A DNA stretch of 64,000 nucleotides from RGIG6919 sp045531905 (GTDB lineage: Bacteria > Bacillota > Clostridia > Lachnospirales > Lachnospiraceae): positions 1-64,000 of the forward strand of contig JAZSEY010000011.1 of assembly GCA_045531905.1 (NCBI GenBank). The letters run 5' to 3'. The translations under genes and the position numbers were made by a program. Numbering within the stretch: position 1 is the first letter of the stretch; every line of letters starts with the position of its first letter. The notes beneath the pieces are model-generated. The model saw only the letters and a list, made by a program, of their open reading frames with translations. It was not told where the DNA came from and ran no database searches. Positions 16,099 to 24,968 of the stretch are shown here, piece by piece.

Positions 16099-16171
16099 TG
16101 GGACCTACAGGGCTCGAACCTGTGACCCTCTGCTTGTAAGGCAGATGCTCTCCCAGCTGAGCTAAGATCCC
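16099..16171 (-). tRNA. tRNA-Val (anticodon TAC)
   Basis: A 73-nt cloverleaf: acceptor GGGATCT/AGGTCCC, anticodon arm TCTGC-CTTACAA-GCAGA, T-arm ACAGGTTCGAGCCCTGT. Co-transcribed with tRNA-Met. Confidence 0.95.
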
Positions 16172-16193
16172 ATAGCTTTTTGACACATCTGTT

Positions 16194-16222
16194 AGTATAT
16201 AAGCATTCCCATTAAATGTCAA
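16194..16222 (-). promoter_or_regulatory. Promoter of the tRNA-Val/Met unit
   Basis: TTGACA-N17-TATACT on the minus strand, 22 bp before tRNA-Val. Confidence 0.82.
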
Positions 16223-16260
16223 GCACTTTTTTCGGAAATTTTTTCTTTTTTCAGAAAATA

Positions 16261-16280
16261 GCGACAAATACCGATGTCGC
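16261..16280 (-). terminator. Terminator of the DUF1700 gene
   Basis: GCGACA-N8-TGTCGC hairpin followed on the minus strand by TATTTTC, eight bases after the stop codon. Confidence 0.6.
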
Positions 16281-16288
16281 AAGCCCTA

Positions 16289-16801
16289 TCACCGCGATAT
16301 AAACCGCATCAACCAGGTGACAAACATTAAAATGAGTATAATCGGCAAAATATACCATAACAAAGAAAAGACGCCTGCAACCAAAGCAATAAAAAGCACA
16401 CCAACTAAAATCAACAAAAGAATTCCAATCAGTTTACCATACCAACTATTCAATGTAAAAGCACCATACTTTAGTTTCATATTGCCATCTGCATCGGTAT
16501 CCATATGAAAACCCTTCTGTTTTTTCTGTCCGGTCTGCTCTGCTCCGTAATAACTACTATAGTTTTCCTGATATTCGTATTCGGCACTACCACCTTGCTT
16601 TGCCTTTTCAGCTTCAATTACAGTTTTTGCAATAATATTACCACTGCCCAGAGAGCGAATTACCTCGTCTTCAGACTTACCAGTATTTACTTCATCCACA
16701 ATATATTGGTTATAATAATTCATGGTGTCGTTCTTTACATAATCAGAAACTTCACCACTTAATGCATTATCCAAATCTCTCAAAAATGTCATCTTATCCA
16801 T
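16289..16801 (-). CDS. DUF1700 (HAAS-like) membrane protein
   Basis: The N-terminal ~75 residues (MTFLRDLDNALSGEVSDYVKNDTMNYYNQYI...DEVIRSLGSGNIIAKTVI) match the DUF1700/HAAS helical domain, which in many Firmicutes pairs with PadR regulators. After a polar linker the last 60 residues form two membrane helices (LIGILLLILVGVLFIALVAG; LLWYILPIILILMFVTWLM). The ATG at 16801 has AAGGAGG seven bases upstream; the frame extends fifteen codons further without a site. No padR gene is adjacent. Confidence 0.78.
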   Translation of the reverse strand: MDKMTFLRDLDNALSGEVSDYVKNDTMNYYNQYIVDEVNTGKSEDEVIRSLGSGNIIAKTVIEAEKAKQGGSAEYEYQENYSSYYGAEQTGQKKQKGFHMDTDADGNMKLKYGAFTLNSWYGKLIGILLLILVGVLFIALVAGVFSLLWYILPIILILMFVTWLMRFISR

Positions 16802-16884
16802 AGCCAAACCTCCTTGCAGGTCAACCACTTTTGTAATTATATGCATAATACTATTATTCTTTGTTCTTGTCTAGTCAATCATTC

Positions 16885-16913
16885 TTTACTTTATATAAAA
16901 AATGCCTTAAAAT
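16885..16913 (+). promoter_or_regulatory. Promoter of the moxR operon
   Basis: TTTACT-N17-TAAAAT on the plus strand, 45 bp before the moxR ATG. Confidence 0.6.
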
Positions 16914-16957
16914 ATTCTAAAATTCGTTGACACATCTTCGTATTAGGAGGACTACTC

Positions 16958-17914
16958 ATGACCATTTCAGAGGTATCTAAACTTGCTACGGCAATTAAGC
17001 AAAATATTAACACTGTCATCATCGGAAAGGAAAAGACAATCGACCTGCTATTGGTATCTCTGTTTGCCAGTGGACACGTTTTGATTGAGGACACTCCAGG
17101 AACAGGAAAGACTTTACTCGCCAAATCCTTGGCTGCATCCATAGATGCTGGATTTAGTCGTATTCAGTTCACCCCTGACCTTCTGCCTGCTGATATCACA
17201 GGCCTTCATATGTATCATCCAAAGGAGGGGGAATTCCAATTCATTCCGGGACCGGCATTCACCAATATCCTGCTGGCTGATGAAATCAATCGTGCTACAC
17301 CTAGAACACAAGCTGCGTTATTGGAGTGTATGGCCGAGCAACAAATTACACTGGATGGCCACACCTATCAGTTAGAGTTGCCATTTTTTGTGATTGCAAC
17401 TGAAAATCCAATAGAGACAACCGGCACATTTCCTCTACCGGAAGCGGAACTTGACCGTTTCTTCATGCGGGTATCTATGAAAATGCCTACTAACTCCGAA
17501 GAACTGTCTATGTTAGACCGTTTCATCGACAACAATCCATTTGAGCAGATTACATCTGTATGCAATGGTGAACAAATTCTGGAAGCTGGCAAGGCCTGCA
17601 AAGAAGTATTTGTTCACAAATGTGTGCGCCAATATATTGTAGACCTGGTACAAAAAAGTCGCAGTCATTCTAAAGTATTATTGGGTGCCAGTCCAAGAAG
17701 CACCTTATCCCTTTTAAGCGCAGCTCAGGTTTATGCTGCCATCAATGGAATGGACTATGTTACCCCAGACCATGTTAAAACTTTGGCAGTACCAATGCTT
17801 GCTCACAGAATCCTTCTTACAAATGGCAGAAATAACACTAAGGATTGTGAAGCTTTGATTCAAGAACTACTCGGCTCTGTTTCTGTTCCTACAGAGAATT
17901 GGGAACGCTCATAA
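16958..17914 (+). CDS. MoxR family AAA+ ATPase
   Basis: A 318-residue AAA+ ATPase. Walker A is EDTPGTGKTLLAKSLA (residues ~46-61), Walker B NILLADEINRATPRTQ (~106-121), sensor 1 FVIATENPIETTGTFPLPEAELDRF, and the C-terminal lid SPRSTLSLLSAAQVYAAINGMDYV. MoxR proteins act as chaperones that help assemble or activate partner complexes; the next genes encode a DUF58 protein and a membrane protein, the usual MoxR-DUF58 unit. AGGAGG precedes the ATG. Confidence 0.92.
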   Translation: MTISEVSKLATAIKQNINTVIIGKEKTIDLLLVSLFASGHVLIEDTPGTGKTLLAKSLAASIDAGFSRIQFTPDLLPADITGLHMYHPKEGEFQFIPGPAFTNILLADEINRATPRTQAALLECMAEQQITLDGHTYQLELPFFVIATENPIETTGTFPLPEAELDRFFMRVSMKMPTNSEELSMLDRFIDNNPFEQITSVCNGEQILEAGKACKEVFVHKCVRQYIVDLVQKSRSHSKVLLGASPRSTLSLLSAAQVYAAINGMDYVTPDHVKTLAVPMLAHRILLTNGRNNTKDCEALIQELLGSVSVPTENWERS

Positions 17915-17938
17915 ATAACAGAAAGGTATTTGACCTAC

Positions 17939-19042
17939 ATGAAATTACTCATCGCACTGGCAATTGTCATATTTCTTTATGACTTGCAGGACCGACTATA
18001 TCGTAAATACTGGAATACCAATCTCTCTACCCGTTTATCCTTTTCCACGGAACTGGCGGACATCGGAGATTCGGTAACCCTTTCGGAAGTGATAGAAAAC
18101 AACAAAGCACTACCACTTCCTATTTTGTATGTCAAATTTAAGACCTCCAAAACATTCCATTTTGATTCCGAAGAAAATGCCAATGTGACGGACCATTATT
18201 ATAGAAGCGATGCATTTTCAGTACTAGGAAGACAACGCATCACCAGACAACTCCATTTCAAAACAACTAAACGAGGCTATTTTACCATCAATGAATTACA
18301 GATAACCTCTAAGAATTTGTTTGTTACAAAGCAATTTACTGATGTACAACAAAACCACACACATTTATATGTATTACCAGATAAACTAAATTCAGAACAT
18401 TTCCTCCCACTGAGCAGAATGCTGTGGGGAGATTTTTATACCAGACAAAATCAATTGGAAGACCCATTTGCATTTCGAAATGTCAGACCGTATCAAAGTT
18501 TTGACACCATGAACCGAATCAACTGGAAATCCACTGCTCATACCGGTAATTTAATGGTAAATCAATATCAGTCTACTATTTCCGGCGAAGTGAGAATCTT
18601 TCTAAATCTCACACCATATCAGAAAGCCTACGCACCTGAATTAGCTGAGCATGCAATCAATATTGCATATACCATCGGAAGCCAGTTGGTCGCTGACAAT
18701 ATCGATGTCAGTTTATATACCAACGGAATCGATGGTGAAACCGGAAGTCCACCAGTATTACCTGCAGGACACGGAAAGGACCACCCGATTACGCTAGGCA
18801 AATTACTGGCACGCTTGGATATCACAAAAACAGACAGTGACTTTTTAGATTTGCTTGCAACACAGGCACCACCTGCAAATCAAGGCATTCGATATATTAT
18901 CATTTCTACTTATCGGGACAATGCTTTATATGACTATTTTGAGATGCAACAAAGGGAAAATGCATTTTTCTGGATCATACCAGAACTGGAAAGCACAGAT
19001 ATTAAGTATCATCACGAGAATTTGATGAAGTGGAATTTATAG
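17939..19042 (+). CDS. DUF58 domain protein
   Basis: Residues 1-20 form one membrane helix. The middle contains the beta-rich region of DUF58 proteins (ELADIGDSVTLSEVIENNKALPLPILYVKFKT). The DUF58 core is DPFAFRNVRPYQSFDTMNRINWKSTAHTGNLMVNQYQ, followed by a von Willebrand A-like fold. The start is ambiguous: the ATG at 17939 is 12 bases after AAAGG, while TTG at 17930 is only three bases after it. It probably works with the preceding MoxR ATPase in the cell envelope. Confidence 0.88.
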   Translation: MKLLIALAIVIFLYDLQDRLYRKYWNTNLSTRLSFSTELADIGDSVTLSEVIENNKALPLPILYVKFKTSKTFHFDSEENANVTDHYYRSDAFSVLGRQRITRQLHFKTTKRGYFTINELQITSKNLFVTKQFTDVQQNHTHLYVLPDKLNSEHFLPLSRMLWGDFYTRQNQLEDPFAFRNVRPYQSFDTMNRINWKSTAHTGNLMVNQYQSTISGEVRIFLNLTPYQKAYAPELAEHAINIAYTIGSQLVADNIDVSLYTNGIDGETGSPPVLPAGHGKDHPITLGKLLARLDITKTDSDFLDLLATQAPPANQGIRYIIISTYRDNALYDYFEMQQRENAFFWIIPELESTDIKYHHENLMKWNL

Positions 19043-19056
19043 AAAGGAGAGAACAT

Positions 19057-20253
19057 ATGCAGAATAAAATTCGTTTTGCAACTGAAACTGTAAATTTGTG
19101 TAGCCAGTTTGTTCTGTGCATGTTCTTTTTTGTATTGGTTCAGGTTTGGATTTTGGAACAACCGGCTGCTTGGTATGTACATCTGACATTTTTATGTTTG
19201 TTACTTCTGGCAATCGCTATCCGCTATCTGATTACAGACAACCTTCTGATATATATTGGATTACATCTCCTTCTATTTCTAACACCGTTATTTCTGCCAA
19301 TGAATAACCTGTTAGTAATAGAAACTGTAATTTATTTAATTCTAATCACAATACAATCGCTTCATTATTGGAAACACAACGGCTATCATTATAATACCTC
19401 TGTGCCTTGGTTCCCATTTCTGCTGATGTGTGTATTCTATATATATGCCATTGTAGAGCATAATGCCACATTGAAAATCATTATTTATATATTCGGTGTT
19501 GCATATCTCCTGCTCTATTTGGCAAAACTGTATCTGATTGGATTATTGGGCTTTTCGCAATCCAAAGCAACCAACAGTTCCGTACCACTGACACGCATTA
19601 CAAAAATCAATTCCATTCTGGTTGGTTTTACACTTGGCGTCATAGCAATAACCATACTGTTTTCTGCTATTTTTAATGTGGACCACATTATTTACGATAT
19701 TGGAAAAGGTCTACTTTTTCTCATTACCATGATTGCAAAGCTTGTCAGTGCCTTTATAGGATGGCTGGTACAGTTCTTCCCAGGACCTTCAGAAGGCAGA
19801 GAAGAAGCCGTTGGCAACTGGGAACCATTTCAACATTTGCCAATGGAAGAAAACTGGATTACAATTCTGTTAAATGTGTTGATGCAGGTTACACAGCTCA
19901 CCATTATGATGATTTTGCTATTCCTTGTATTTAGAGGAATCTATCGGATGCTACATCAGTTTCTGTTACAAAACCTGTTGTCTGACGACATTACAGAAAC
20001 ACTAACCTGCAACCATGATATCTCTGACTCGGATACCACAGATGCCATTACAGAACAAAAGGATTCCCGCAAACTATCGAGAATCCGAAAAAAATACAAA
20101 CGCGCAATTCTAAAGCATAAAAACACTATATCTTTGCATGCGTCCATGACCACAAATGAGATTCATAACCAATTGTCTGACACAGACCAAAGAAATATGG
20201 TTGCGCTGAAACAAAGCTATGAAAATGAACGCTATCATAATCAAATAGAATAA
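19057..20253 (+). CDS. Multi-pass membrane protein of the MoxR-DUF58 operon
   Basis: A 398-residue protein with about eight membrane helices in the first ~330 residues, then a cytoplasmic tail. The tail (RKLSRIRKKYKRAILKH...SLHASMTTNEIHNQLSDTDQRNMVALKQSYENERY) resembles the DUF4129 end of transglutaminase-like proteins that follow MoxR-DUF58 genes, but no transglutaminase domain is present. The ATG at 19057 has AAAGGAGAG upstream; an earlier in-frame ATG overlaps the DUF58 stop. Confidence 0.78.
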   Translation: MQNKIRFATETVNLCSQFVLCMFFFVLVQVWILEQPAAWYVHLTFLCLLLLAIAIRYLITDNLLIYIGLHLLLFLTPLFLPMNNLLVIETVIYLILITIQSLHYWKHNGYHYNTSVPWFPFLLMCVFYIYAIVEHNATLKIIIYIFGVAYLLLYLAKLYLIGLLGFSQSKATNSSVPLTRITKINSILVGFTLGVIAITILFSAIFNVDHIIYDIGKGLLFLITMIAKLVSAFIGWLVQFFPGPSEGREEAVGNWEPFQHLPMEENWITILLNVLMQVTQLTIMMILLFLVFRGIYRMLHQFLLQNLLSDDITETLTCNHDISDSDTTDAITEQKDSRKLSRIRKKYKRAILKHKNTISLHASMTTNEIHNQLSDTDQRNMVALKQSYENERYHNQIE

Positions 20254-20273
20254 ATCAAACAAGGAGACCCATT

Positions 20274-20459
20274 ATGATTTACGAAAATATTCCAAACAAC
20301 CCTATGATGTTACTGAGTTTTACCAACACAAAGCTGAGAGATGAATTCAAAAATCTGGACGATATGTGTTACGACTTAGAAATCAATCGTCAGGAATTAG
20401 AAGAAAAACTTGCTATGATAGATTATCGGTATGACAGCAGTTTAAACAGATTCATATAA
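20274..20459 (+). CDS. DUF4250 small protein
   Basis: A 61-residue protein. IPNNPMMLLSFTNTKLRDEFKNLDDMCYDLEINRQELEEKLAMIDYRYD matches the DUF4250 pattern common in Clostridia, probably a small helix-turn-helix-like fold. It follows the MoxR operon by 20 bp with AAGGAG as ribosome binding site. Confidence 0.85.
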   Translation: MIYENIPNNPMMLLSFTNTKLRDEFKNLDDMCYDLEINRQELEEKLAMIDYRYDSSLNRFI

Positions 20460-20462
20460 AAA

Positions 20463-20579
20463 GGGTTACAAGCGCTTGCGGTGTACCTCAAAATGCGCCA
20501 GTACTTATGCCATGTATTTTATGACATTCGTACTGACGCATTTTTAAGTGCAAACGTTACACCGAAACACTTATAACCC
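20463..20579. repeat. Palindromic element A (short member)
   Basis: A 117-bp imperfect inverted repeat fills the gap between the convergent ends of the DUF4250 gene and pyk. The outer arms are GGGTTACAAGCGCTTGCGGTG and its partner ending CACTTATAACCC. The inner arm AAAATGCGCCAGTACTTATG (20490-20509) pairs with CATTCGTACTGACGCATTTT. The same 20-bp core recurs in elements B and C. Flanking T-runs suggest it also ends transcription on both sides. Confidence 0.8.
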
Positions 20580-20583
20580 ATTT

Positions 20584-21996
20584 TTATACTACATGTACCT
20601 GCATCATATTAGAAGGCTTTCCTTCCTGTCTGGAAGTACCTGCCACAATAACGATGGTATCTCCATCCGTTACATATCCTGTCTCAGTTGCCTTTCTCAC
20701 TGCATATTCCACCAAATCTGCTGTAAAATGCTGTTCTGTTGCTTGCACAGGAAGCACACCAAATGCCAAATTCAACTGTCTGACTGCTCTTTCATCGATA
20801 ACTGCTGAAATAATAGGACACTCTGGTCTATAATTTGCGATAATCTCTGTTGTCGCTCCAGAACGGGACAACGCCACAATCGCCTTTGCATTTAATGTAT
20901 TAGCTGCATTACATGCCGAAATTGCGACCGCATTTGCCACATCTTTAGGTAAATCCATATCCATAATACAGAATTGCTTATAGTTGATACCCTTCTCTGC
21001 TGATTCTGCAATATCTGCCATAGTCTTTACAGCCTCAGCTGGATAATCGCCGGCTGCCGACTCTCCTGAAAGCATAATCGCTGTTGTGCCGTCATATACT
21101 GCATTTGCAATATCTGACACTTCCGCTCTCGTAGGTCTTGGAGAATGTGTCATAGATTCCAACATCTGTGTCGCAGTAACAACAATCTTACCCTTCTGTA
21201 TACACTTGTGAATCATGCGCTTCTGTAATACAGGAATCTCCTTAAATGGAATCTCCACACCAAGGTCACCTCTTGCCACCATGATACCATCACTGACCTC
21301 GATAATCTCATCAATAGCATTTACACCCTGAATATTCTCAATCTTGGAAATAATACGAATCTTTTCACCACCATTGGAATTCAAAAGATTGCGAAGATGC
21401 AGCACATCATCAGCAGAACGAACAAAGGATGCTGCAATATAATCTACCCCCTGTTCAATACCAAATAAAATATCTGCCTTATCCACAGGACTGATGTATG
21501 GCATCGGAATACTAACATTAGGAATGTTAATACTCTTCTTATTGCTGACAACGCCACCATTGACAACAGTACATACTACGTCATCGCCTTCTACAGCGGA
21601 TACATTCATGGCAATCTTACCGTCATCGATCAGAATTCTTGTACCGATATCGACACTATCTGCTAACTTGCTATAGGTGAGTGCAACTTTTTCCTGATTG
21701 CCTTTGAAATCACCAGTGGATAAGGTAAATGTCTGTCCTTCCACTAATGTAACTTTACCCTCTTCAAATTCTTTCACTCGAATCTCAGGTCCTTTTGTAT
21801 CTAGCAAAATGCCCACCGGAAATCCCAATTCCTTGCGCACCTTTTTCACTCTGTCCATGCGTACTTTCTGTTCTGCATGTGTACCATGAGAAAAATTAAA
21901 TCTGGCAACATTCATACCATTTTTAATCAGTCTCTTTAACATCTCCTCATCGTCTACCGCTGGGCCCAGCGTACAAATAATCTTAGTCTTCCTCAT
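20584..21996 (-). CDS. pyk: Pyruvate kinase
   Basis: Converts PEP and ADP to pyruvate and ATP. The N-terminus KIICTLGPAVDDEEMLKRLI, the nucleotide-region NVARFNFSHGTHAEQ, the active-site segment KIENIQGVNAIDEIIEVSDGIMVARGDLGVE and the GTTAIMLSGESAAGDYP motif are intact. It is 470 residues, so the extra C-terminal PEP-utiliser-like domain of Bacillus enzymes is absent. AAAGGAG precedes the ATG. The start overlaps the end of the upstream transporter by 14 bp. Confidence 0.96.
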   Translation of the reverse strand: MRKTKIICTLGPAVDDEEMLKRLIKNGMNVARFNFSHGTHAEQKVRMDRVKKVRKELGFPVGILLDTKGPEIRVKEFEEGKVTLVEGQTFTLSTGDFKGNQEKVALTYSKLADSVDIGTRILIDDGKIAMNVSAVEGDDVVCTVVNGGVVSNKKSINIPNVSIPMPYISPVDKADILFGIEQGVDYIAASFVRSADDVLHLRNLLNSNGGEKIRIISKIENIQGVNAIDEIIEVSDGIMVARGDLGVEIPFKEIPVLQKRMIHKCIQKGKIVVTATQMLESMTHSPRPTRAEVSDIANAVYDGTTAIMLSGESAAGDYPAEAVKTMADIAESAEKGINYKQFCIMDMDLPKDVANAVAISACNAANTLNAKAIVALSRSGATTEIIANYRPECPIISAVIDERAVRQLNLAFGVLPVQATEQHFTADLVEYAVRKATETGYVTDGDTIVIVAGTSRQEGKPSNMMQVHVV

Positions 21997-23242
21997 CTTG
22001 TCTCCTTTCTATGTCTGTGTCCTCTTGCTTCCGATATGCATCTGTGTCAGTAGGCATACCCTTCTTCTTTAACAGTTCTTCACATATATATCTTACCAAA
22101 TGATAAATGGTCGCAAACACTGGCACACCAAATATCATGCCCGGTACGCCAAACATACCTCCACCAACGGAAATGGAAACGATAATCCAAAAACCATTTA
22201 CACCGGTAGAATCCCCTAAAATCAAAGGGCCAATTACATTGCCATCTAACTGCTGTAGTACCAATACCCAAATCACAAAAATTAAGCATTGCATTGGATC
22301 CACTAAAAGTAAAATAAGAGCAGACGGAATGGCTCCAATAAATGGTCCAAAGAATGGTATTACATTGGTAACACCAACAATAACCGAAATCAACACTACA
22401 AAATCCAGTTTTAATATGGTCATACCAAAGTAACACAAAATACCAATGATAATAGAATCAACTATCTTACCACTAATAAATCCACCAAAAATTCTATCTG
22501 TTACAGAAATTCCCTCAATTAGCTTGTCAGCTTTTGATTTACTTAGAAATGCATATATCATTTTCTTGCACTGAGCGCTAAAACGCTCCTTGCTCGCCAT
22601 TACATATACAGATACAATCAAGCCTACTACGCAATTAAATAGAAACTTAACACCACCAATTACACCACTGGAAACATTCACAATCCAGGTACCAAGTTTT
22701 GGAATAATCTCAGTATCCAAATATGTTGTCACAGATGTAGTAACCTGATTGATGATGTTTACAACCCATGCTTCCTGTTGTTTATCACTGTTCCAGATAT
22801 TATGAATCCATACTTGAATGTTTTCTATATATGTAGAACTATTCTGTGAAATCGCAACTATACTTTCATAAATAGATGGAATTACTAACCACAAGAATGT
22901 CCATATCAATCCCACAAATATAAACAATGTCATAATGATGGATAGCGTTCTTCCCAAACGAAATGCGAATGAATCCTTCTTTTTAACAAAAGGAAGCCTA
23001 TTCGCAATCTTCTTTGCAAATGGACCAAACACTTTGCTATCTAAACACACCAGAATTGGATTCATTAAATACGCAATAAATAAACCAATTAACACTGAAT
23101 TCAAACTAGTAATAAATGAATCCACCACGCCGACTACTTTTCCAACATGCTCTAACAACGCTTGAAACGCAATTGCAATAAAACATACAATAACCGCCGT
23201 AATTCCATAATATAAATATTTTCTATCCCACTTATCCTTCAA
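21983..23242 (-). CDS. AI-2E family transporter (YdiK/PerM-like)
   Basis: A membrane protein of about 420 residues with seven to eight helices in the family order: two N-terminal helices, a long periplasmic-like segment (residues ~115-195), and a C-terminal block containing GGFISGKIVDSIIIGILCYFG, GVTNVIPFFGPFIGAIPSALI and DGNVIGPLILGDSTGVNGFW. Substrates differ across the family (autoinducer-2, sodium export, others), so none is assigned. The likely start is TTG at 23242 with GAGGTG six bases upstream; the GTG at 23251 lacks a site. It is upstream of pyk in the same orientation. Confidence 0.85.
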   Translation of the reverse strand: MKDKWDRKYLYYGITAVIVCFIAIAFQALLEHVGKVVGVVDSFITSLNSVLIGLFIAYLMNPILVCLDSKVFGPFAKKIANRLPFVKKKDSFAFRLGRTLSIIMTLFIFVGLIWTFLWLVIPSIYESIVAISQNSSTYIENIQVWIHNIWNSDKQQEAWVVNIINQVTTSVTTYLDTEIIPKLGTWIVNVSSGVIGGVKFLFNCVVGLIVSVYVMASKERFSAQCKKMIYAFLSKSKADKLIEGISVTDRIFGGFISGKIVDSIIIGILCYFGMTILKLDFVVLISVIVGVTNVIPFFGPFIGAIPSALILLLVDPMQCLIFVIWVLVLQQLDGNVIGPLILGDSTGVNGFWIIVSISVGGGMFGVPGMIFGVPVFATIYHLVRYICEELLKKKGMPTDTDAYRKQEDTDIERRQDEED

Positions 23243-23412
23243 GCACTTCACCTCATGTTCTAATAATTAACAGTGTTTCTACATATTAAATATGTGTTTC
23301 ATACAAACTTATCATAACAAAACTACTTCTCTAACACAAGCATCTATTGTTATTTTTTACAGTCTTTTCATTTTTAAGCACATTTCAACCATTTTATATA
23401 TTTTTTTCTAAT

Positions 23413-23440
23413 TTGGACAGTCAAAATGTATGGATAAAAT
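23413..23440 (+). promoter_or_regulatory. Promoter of nfeD-stomatin operon
   Basis: TTGGAC-N16-TAAAAT on the plus strand, about 70 bp before the nfeD ATG. Confidence 0.6.
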
Positions 23441-23473
23441 ATCAAACATGTGATAAAGTAAGTACCAAGTAAG

Positions 23474-23491
23474 ATGCTATTTCGATAGCAT
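23474..23491 (+). promoter_or_regulatory. UUCG hairpin in the nfeD leader
   Basis: ATGCTAT-TTCG-ATAGCAT: a perfect 7-bp stem with a UUCG tetraloop, followed by an A-rich stretch and the AGGGAGG ribosome binding site. Confidence 0.6.
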
Positions 23492-23513
23492 TGAAAAAAA
23501 GGGAGGTAATTAT

Positions 23514-23945
23514 ATGAGTTTAGTTACTTGGTTAATTATTGCAGCATTTTTAATCATTGTTGAACTTGGAACCATGGGACTTACCAGTATCTGGTTTGCG
23601 GTTGGTGCATTTGCCGCAGCGATTACCACACAGTTTACAAATAATTTGTGGATTCAGCTTATTGTATTCATGGTGTTATCCATTATTCTTTGGATTTTCA
23701 CCAGACCAATCGCTGTTAAGCATTTAAACCTTGGCAAGGAAAAGACAAACGTTGACAGCCTTGCTGGACAAAAAGCAATCGTAACCACTACCATTGATAA
23801 CTTACAGGCAACTGGCCAGGCAAAGGTAAATGGTCTTGAATGGACTGCCCGTTCTGCCGATGACAGCATCATCAATGCCGGTGAAACAGTAATTATCAAA
23901 GAAGTAGAAGGTGTAAAGCTCATCGTCGAGCCAATTCAAGCCTAA
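23514..23945 (+). CDS. NfeD family membrane protein
   Basis: A 143-residue protein. Two to three membrane helices (WLIIAAFLIIVELG; SIWFAVGAFAAAITTQF; LIVFMVLSIILWIF) are followed by a soluble OB-fold of ~65 residues (GQKAIVTTTIDNLQATGQAKVNGLEWTARSADDSI). NfeD proteins act with a stomatin partner in membrane microdomains; the partner gene follows 60 bp downstream. Confidence 0.88.
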   Translation: MSLVTWLIIAAFLIIVELGTMGLTSIWFAVGAFAAAITTQFTNNLWIQLIVFMVLSIILWIFTRPIAVKHLNLGKEKTNVDSLAGQKAIVTTTIDNLQATGQAKVNGLEWTARSADDSIINAGETVIIKEVEGVKLIVEPIQA

Positions 23946-24005
23946 TTACAAATGATAAGAAATCAAACATTTCTTTCATAATATTATCAAAGGAGGGTTC
24001 CAAAT

Positions 24006-24920
24006 ATGGGTCCATTTATAATCTTTTTAGTATTTTTAGCTATCGTATTTATTCTTAGCAGTATCCGTATCGTTCCTCAGGCACACGCTTATGTTATCGA
24101 GCGTTTAGGAACATACAACGGTACATGGTCAGCAGGTTTCAACATGATGATTCCTATTATCGACAAAGTTGCAAGACGTGTAACTTTAAAGGAACAGGTT
24201 GTTGACTTCGCACCACAGCCAGTTATCACAAAGGATAACGTAACTATGAGAATCGACACTGTTGTATTCTTCCAGATTACAGATCCTAAGTTGTTCTGCT
24301 ACGGTGTTGAGAATCCAATTATGGCCATTGAAAACTTAACAGCTACTACTCTTCGTAACATCATTGGTGAGTTAGAGTTAGACCAGACATTAACATCAAG
24401 AGAGACAATCAATACAAAGATGCGTGCTACACTTGATGAGGCTACTGACCCTTGGGGTATCAAGGTTAACCGTGTAGAGTTAAAGAACATCATTCCACCA
24501 GCTGCTATCCAGGATGCAATGGAGAAGCAGATGAAGGCAGAGCGTGAAAGACGTGAGCAGATTCTTATCGCTGAAGGTGAGAAGAAGTCAGCTATCCTTC
24601 GTGCAGAAGGTAAGAAAGAGTCCCTTATCTTAGAGGCTCAGGCTGAAAAGGAAGCTGCAATTCTTCGTGCAGAAGCTAAGAAGGAATCTACTATTCGCGA
24701 GGCTGAAGGTCAGGCAGAAGCTATTTTAGCAGTACAGAAAGCTAACGCTGACGGTCTTACATTCTTAAAGGATGCACAGGCTGATAGCAGTGTTATCCAG
24801 TTAAAGAGCTTAGAAGCATTTGCTAAGGCTGCTGATGGTCAGGCAACAAAGATTATCATTCCATCAGAGATTCAGAATATGGCAGGTTTCGTTACTTCAT
24901 TAACAGAAGTAGGCAAATAA
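24006..24920 (+). CDS. Stomatin/SPFH family protein
   Basis: A 304-residue protein with one N-terminal membrane helix (FIIFLVFLAIVFILSSI), a band 7/SPFH domain (residues ~20-180: IVPQAHAYVIERLGTYNGTW, GFNMMIPIIDKVARRVTLKE) and a coiled coil rich in Ala/Glu/Lys with repeats of AEKEAAILRAEAKKES (~190-250). It is a QmcA-like membrane-microdomain scaffold. Codon use differs from neighbours, with many CGT, GTT, GCT and AAG codons, as in highly expressed genes. A terminator follows at 24934-24955. Confidence 0.92.
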   Translation: MGPFIIFLVFLAIVFILSSIRIVPQAHAYVIERLGTYNGTWSAGFNMMIPIIDKVARRVTLKEQVVDFAPQPVITKDNVTMRIDTVVFFQITDPKLFCYGVENPIMAIENLTATTLRNIIGELELDQTLTSRETINTKMRATLDEATDPWGIKVNRVELKNIIPPAAIQDAMEKQMKAERERREQILIAEGEKKSAILRAEGKKESLILEAQAEKEAAILRAEAKKESTIREAEGQAEAILAVQKANADGLTFLKDAQADSSVIQLKSLEAFAKAADGQATKIIIPSEIQNMAGFVTSLTEVGK

Positions 24921-24933
24921 AAATGCAACCTAT

Positions 24934-24959
24934 AGGAGCTGTTTTTACAGCTCCTTTTT
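24934..24959 (+). terminator. Terminator of the stomatin operon
   Basis: AGGAGCTG-N6-CAGCTCCT hairpin followed by TTTTT, 14 bp after the stop codon. Confidence 0.88.
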
Positions 24960-24968
24960 CATGTTAAT

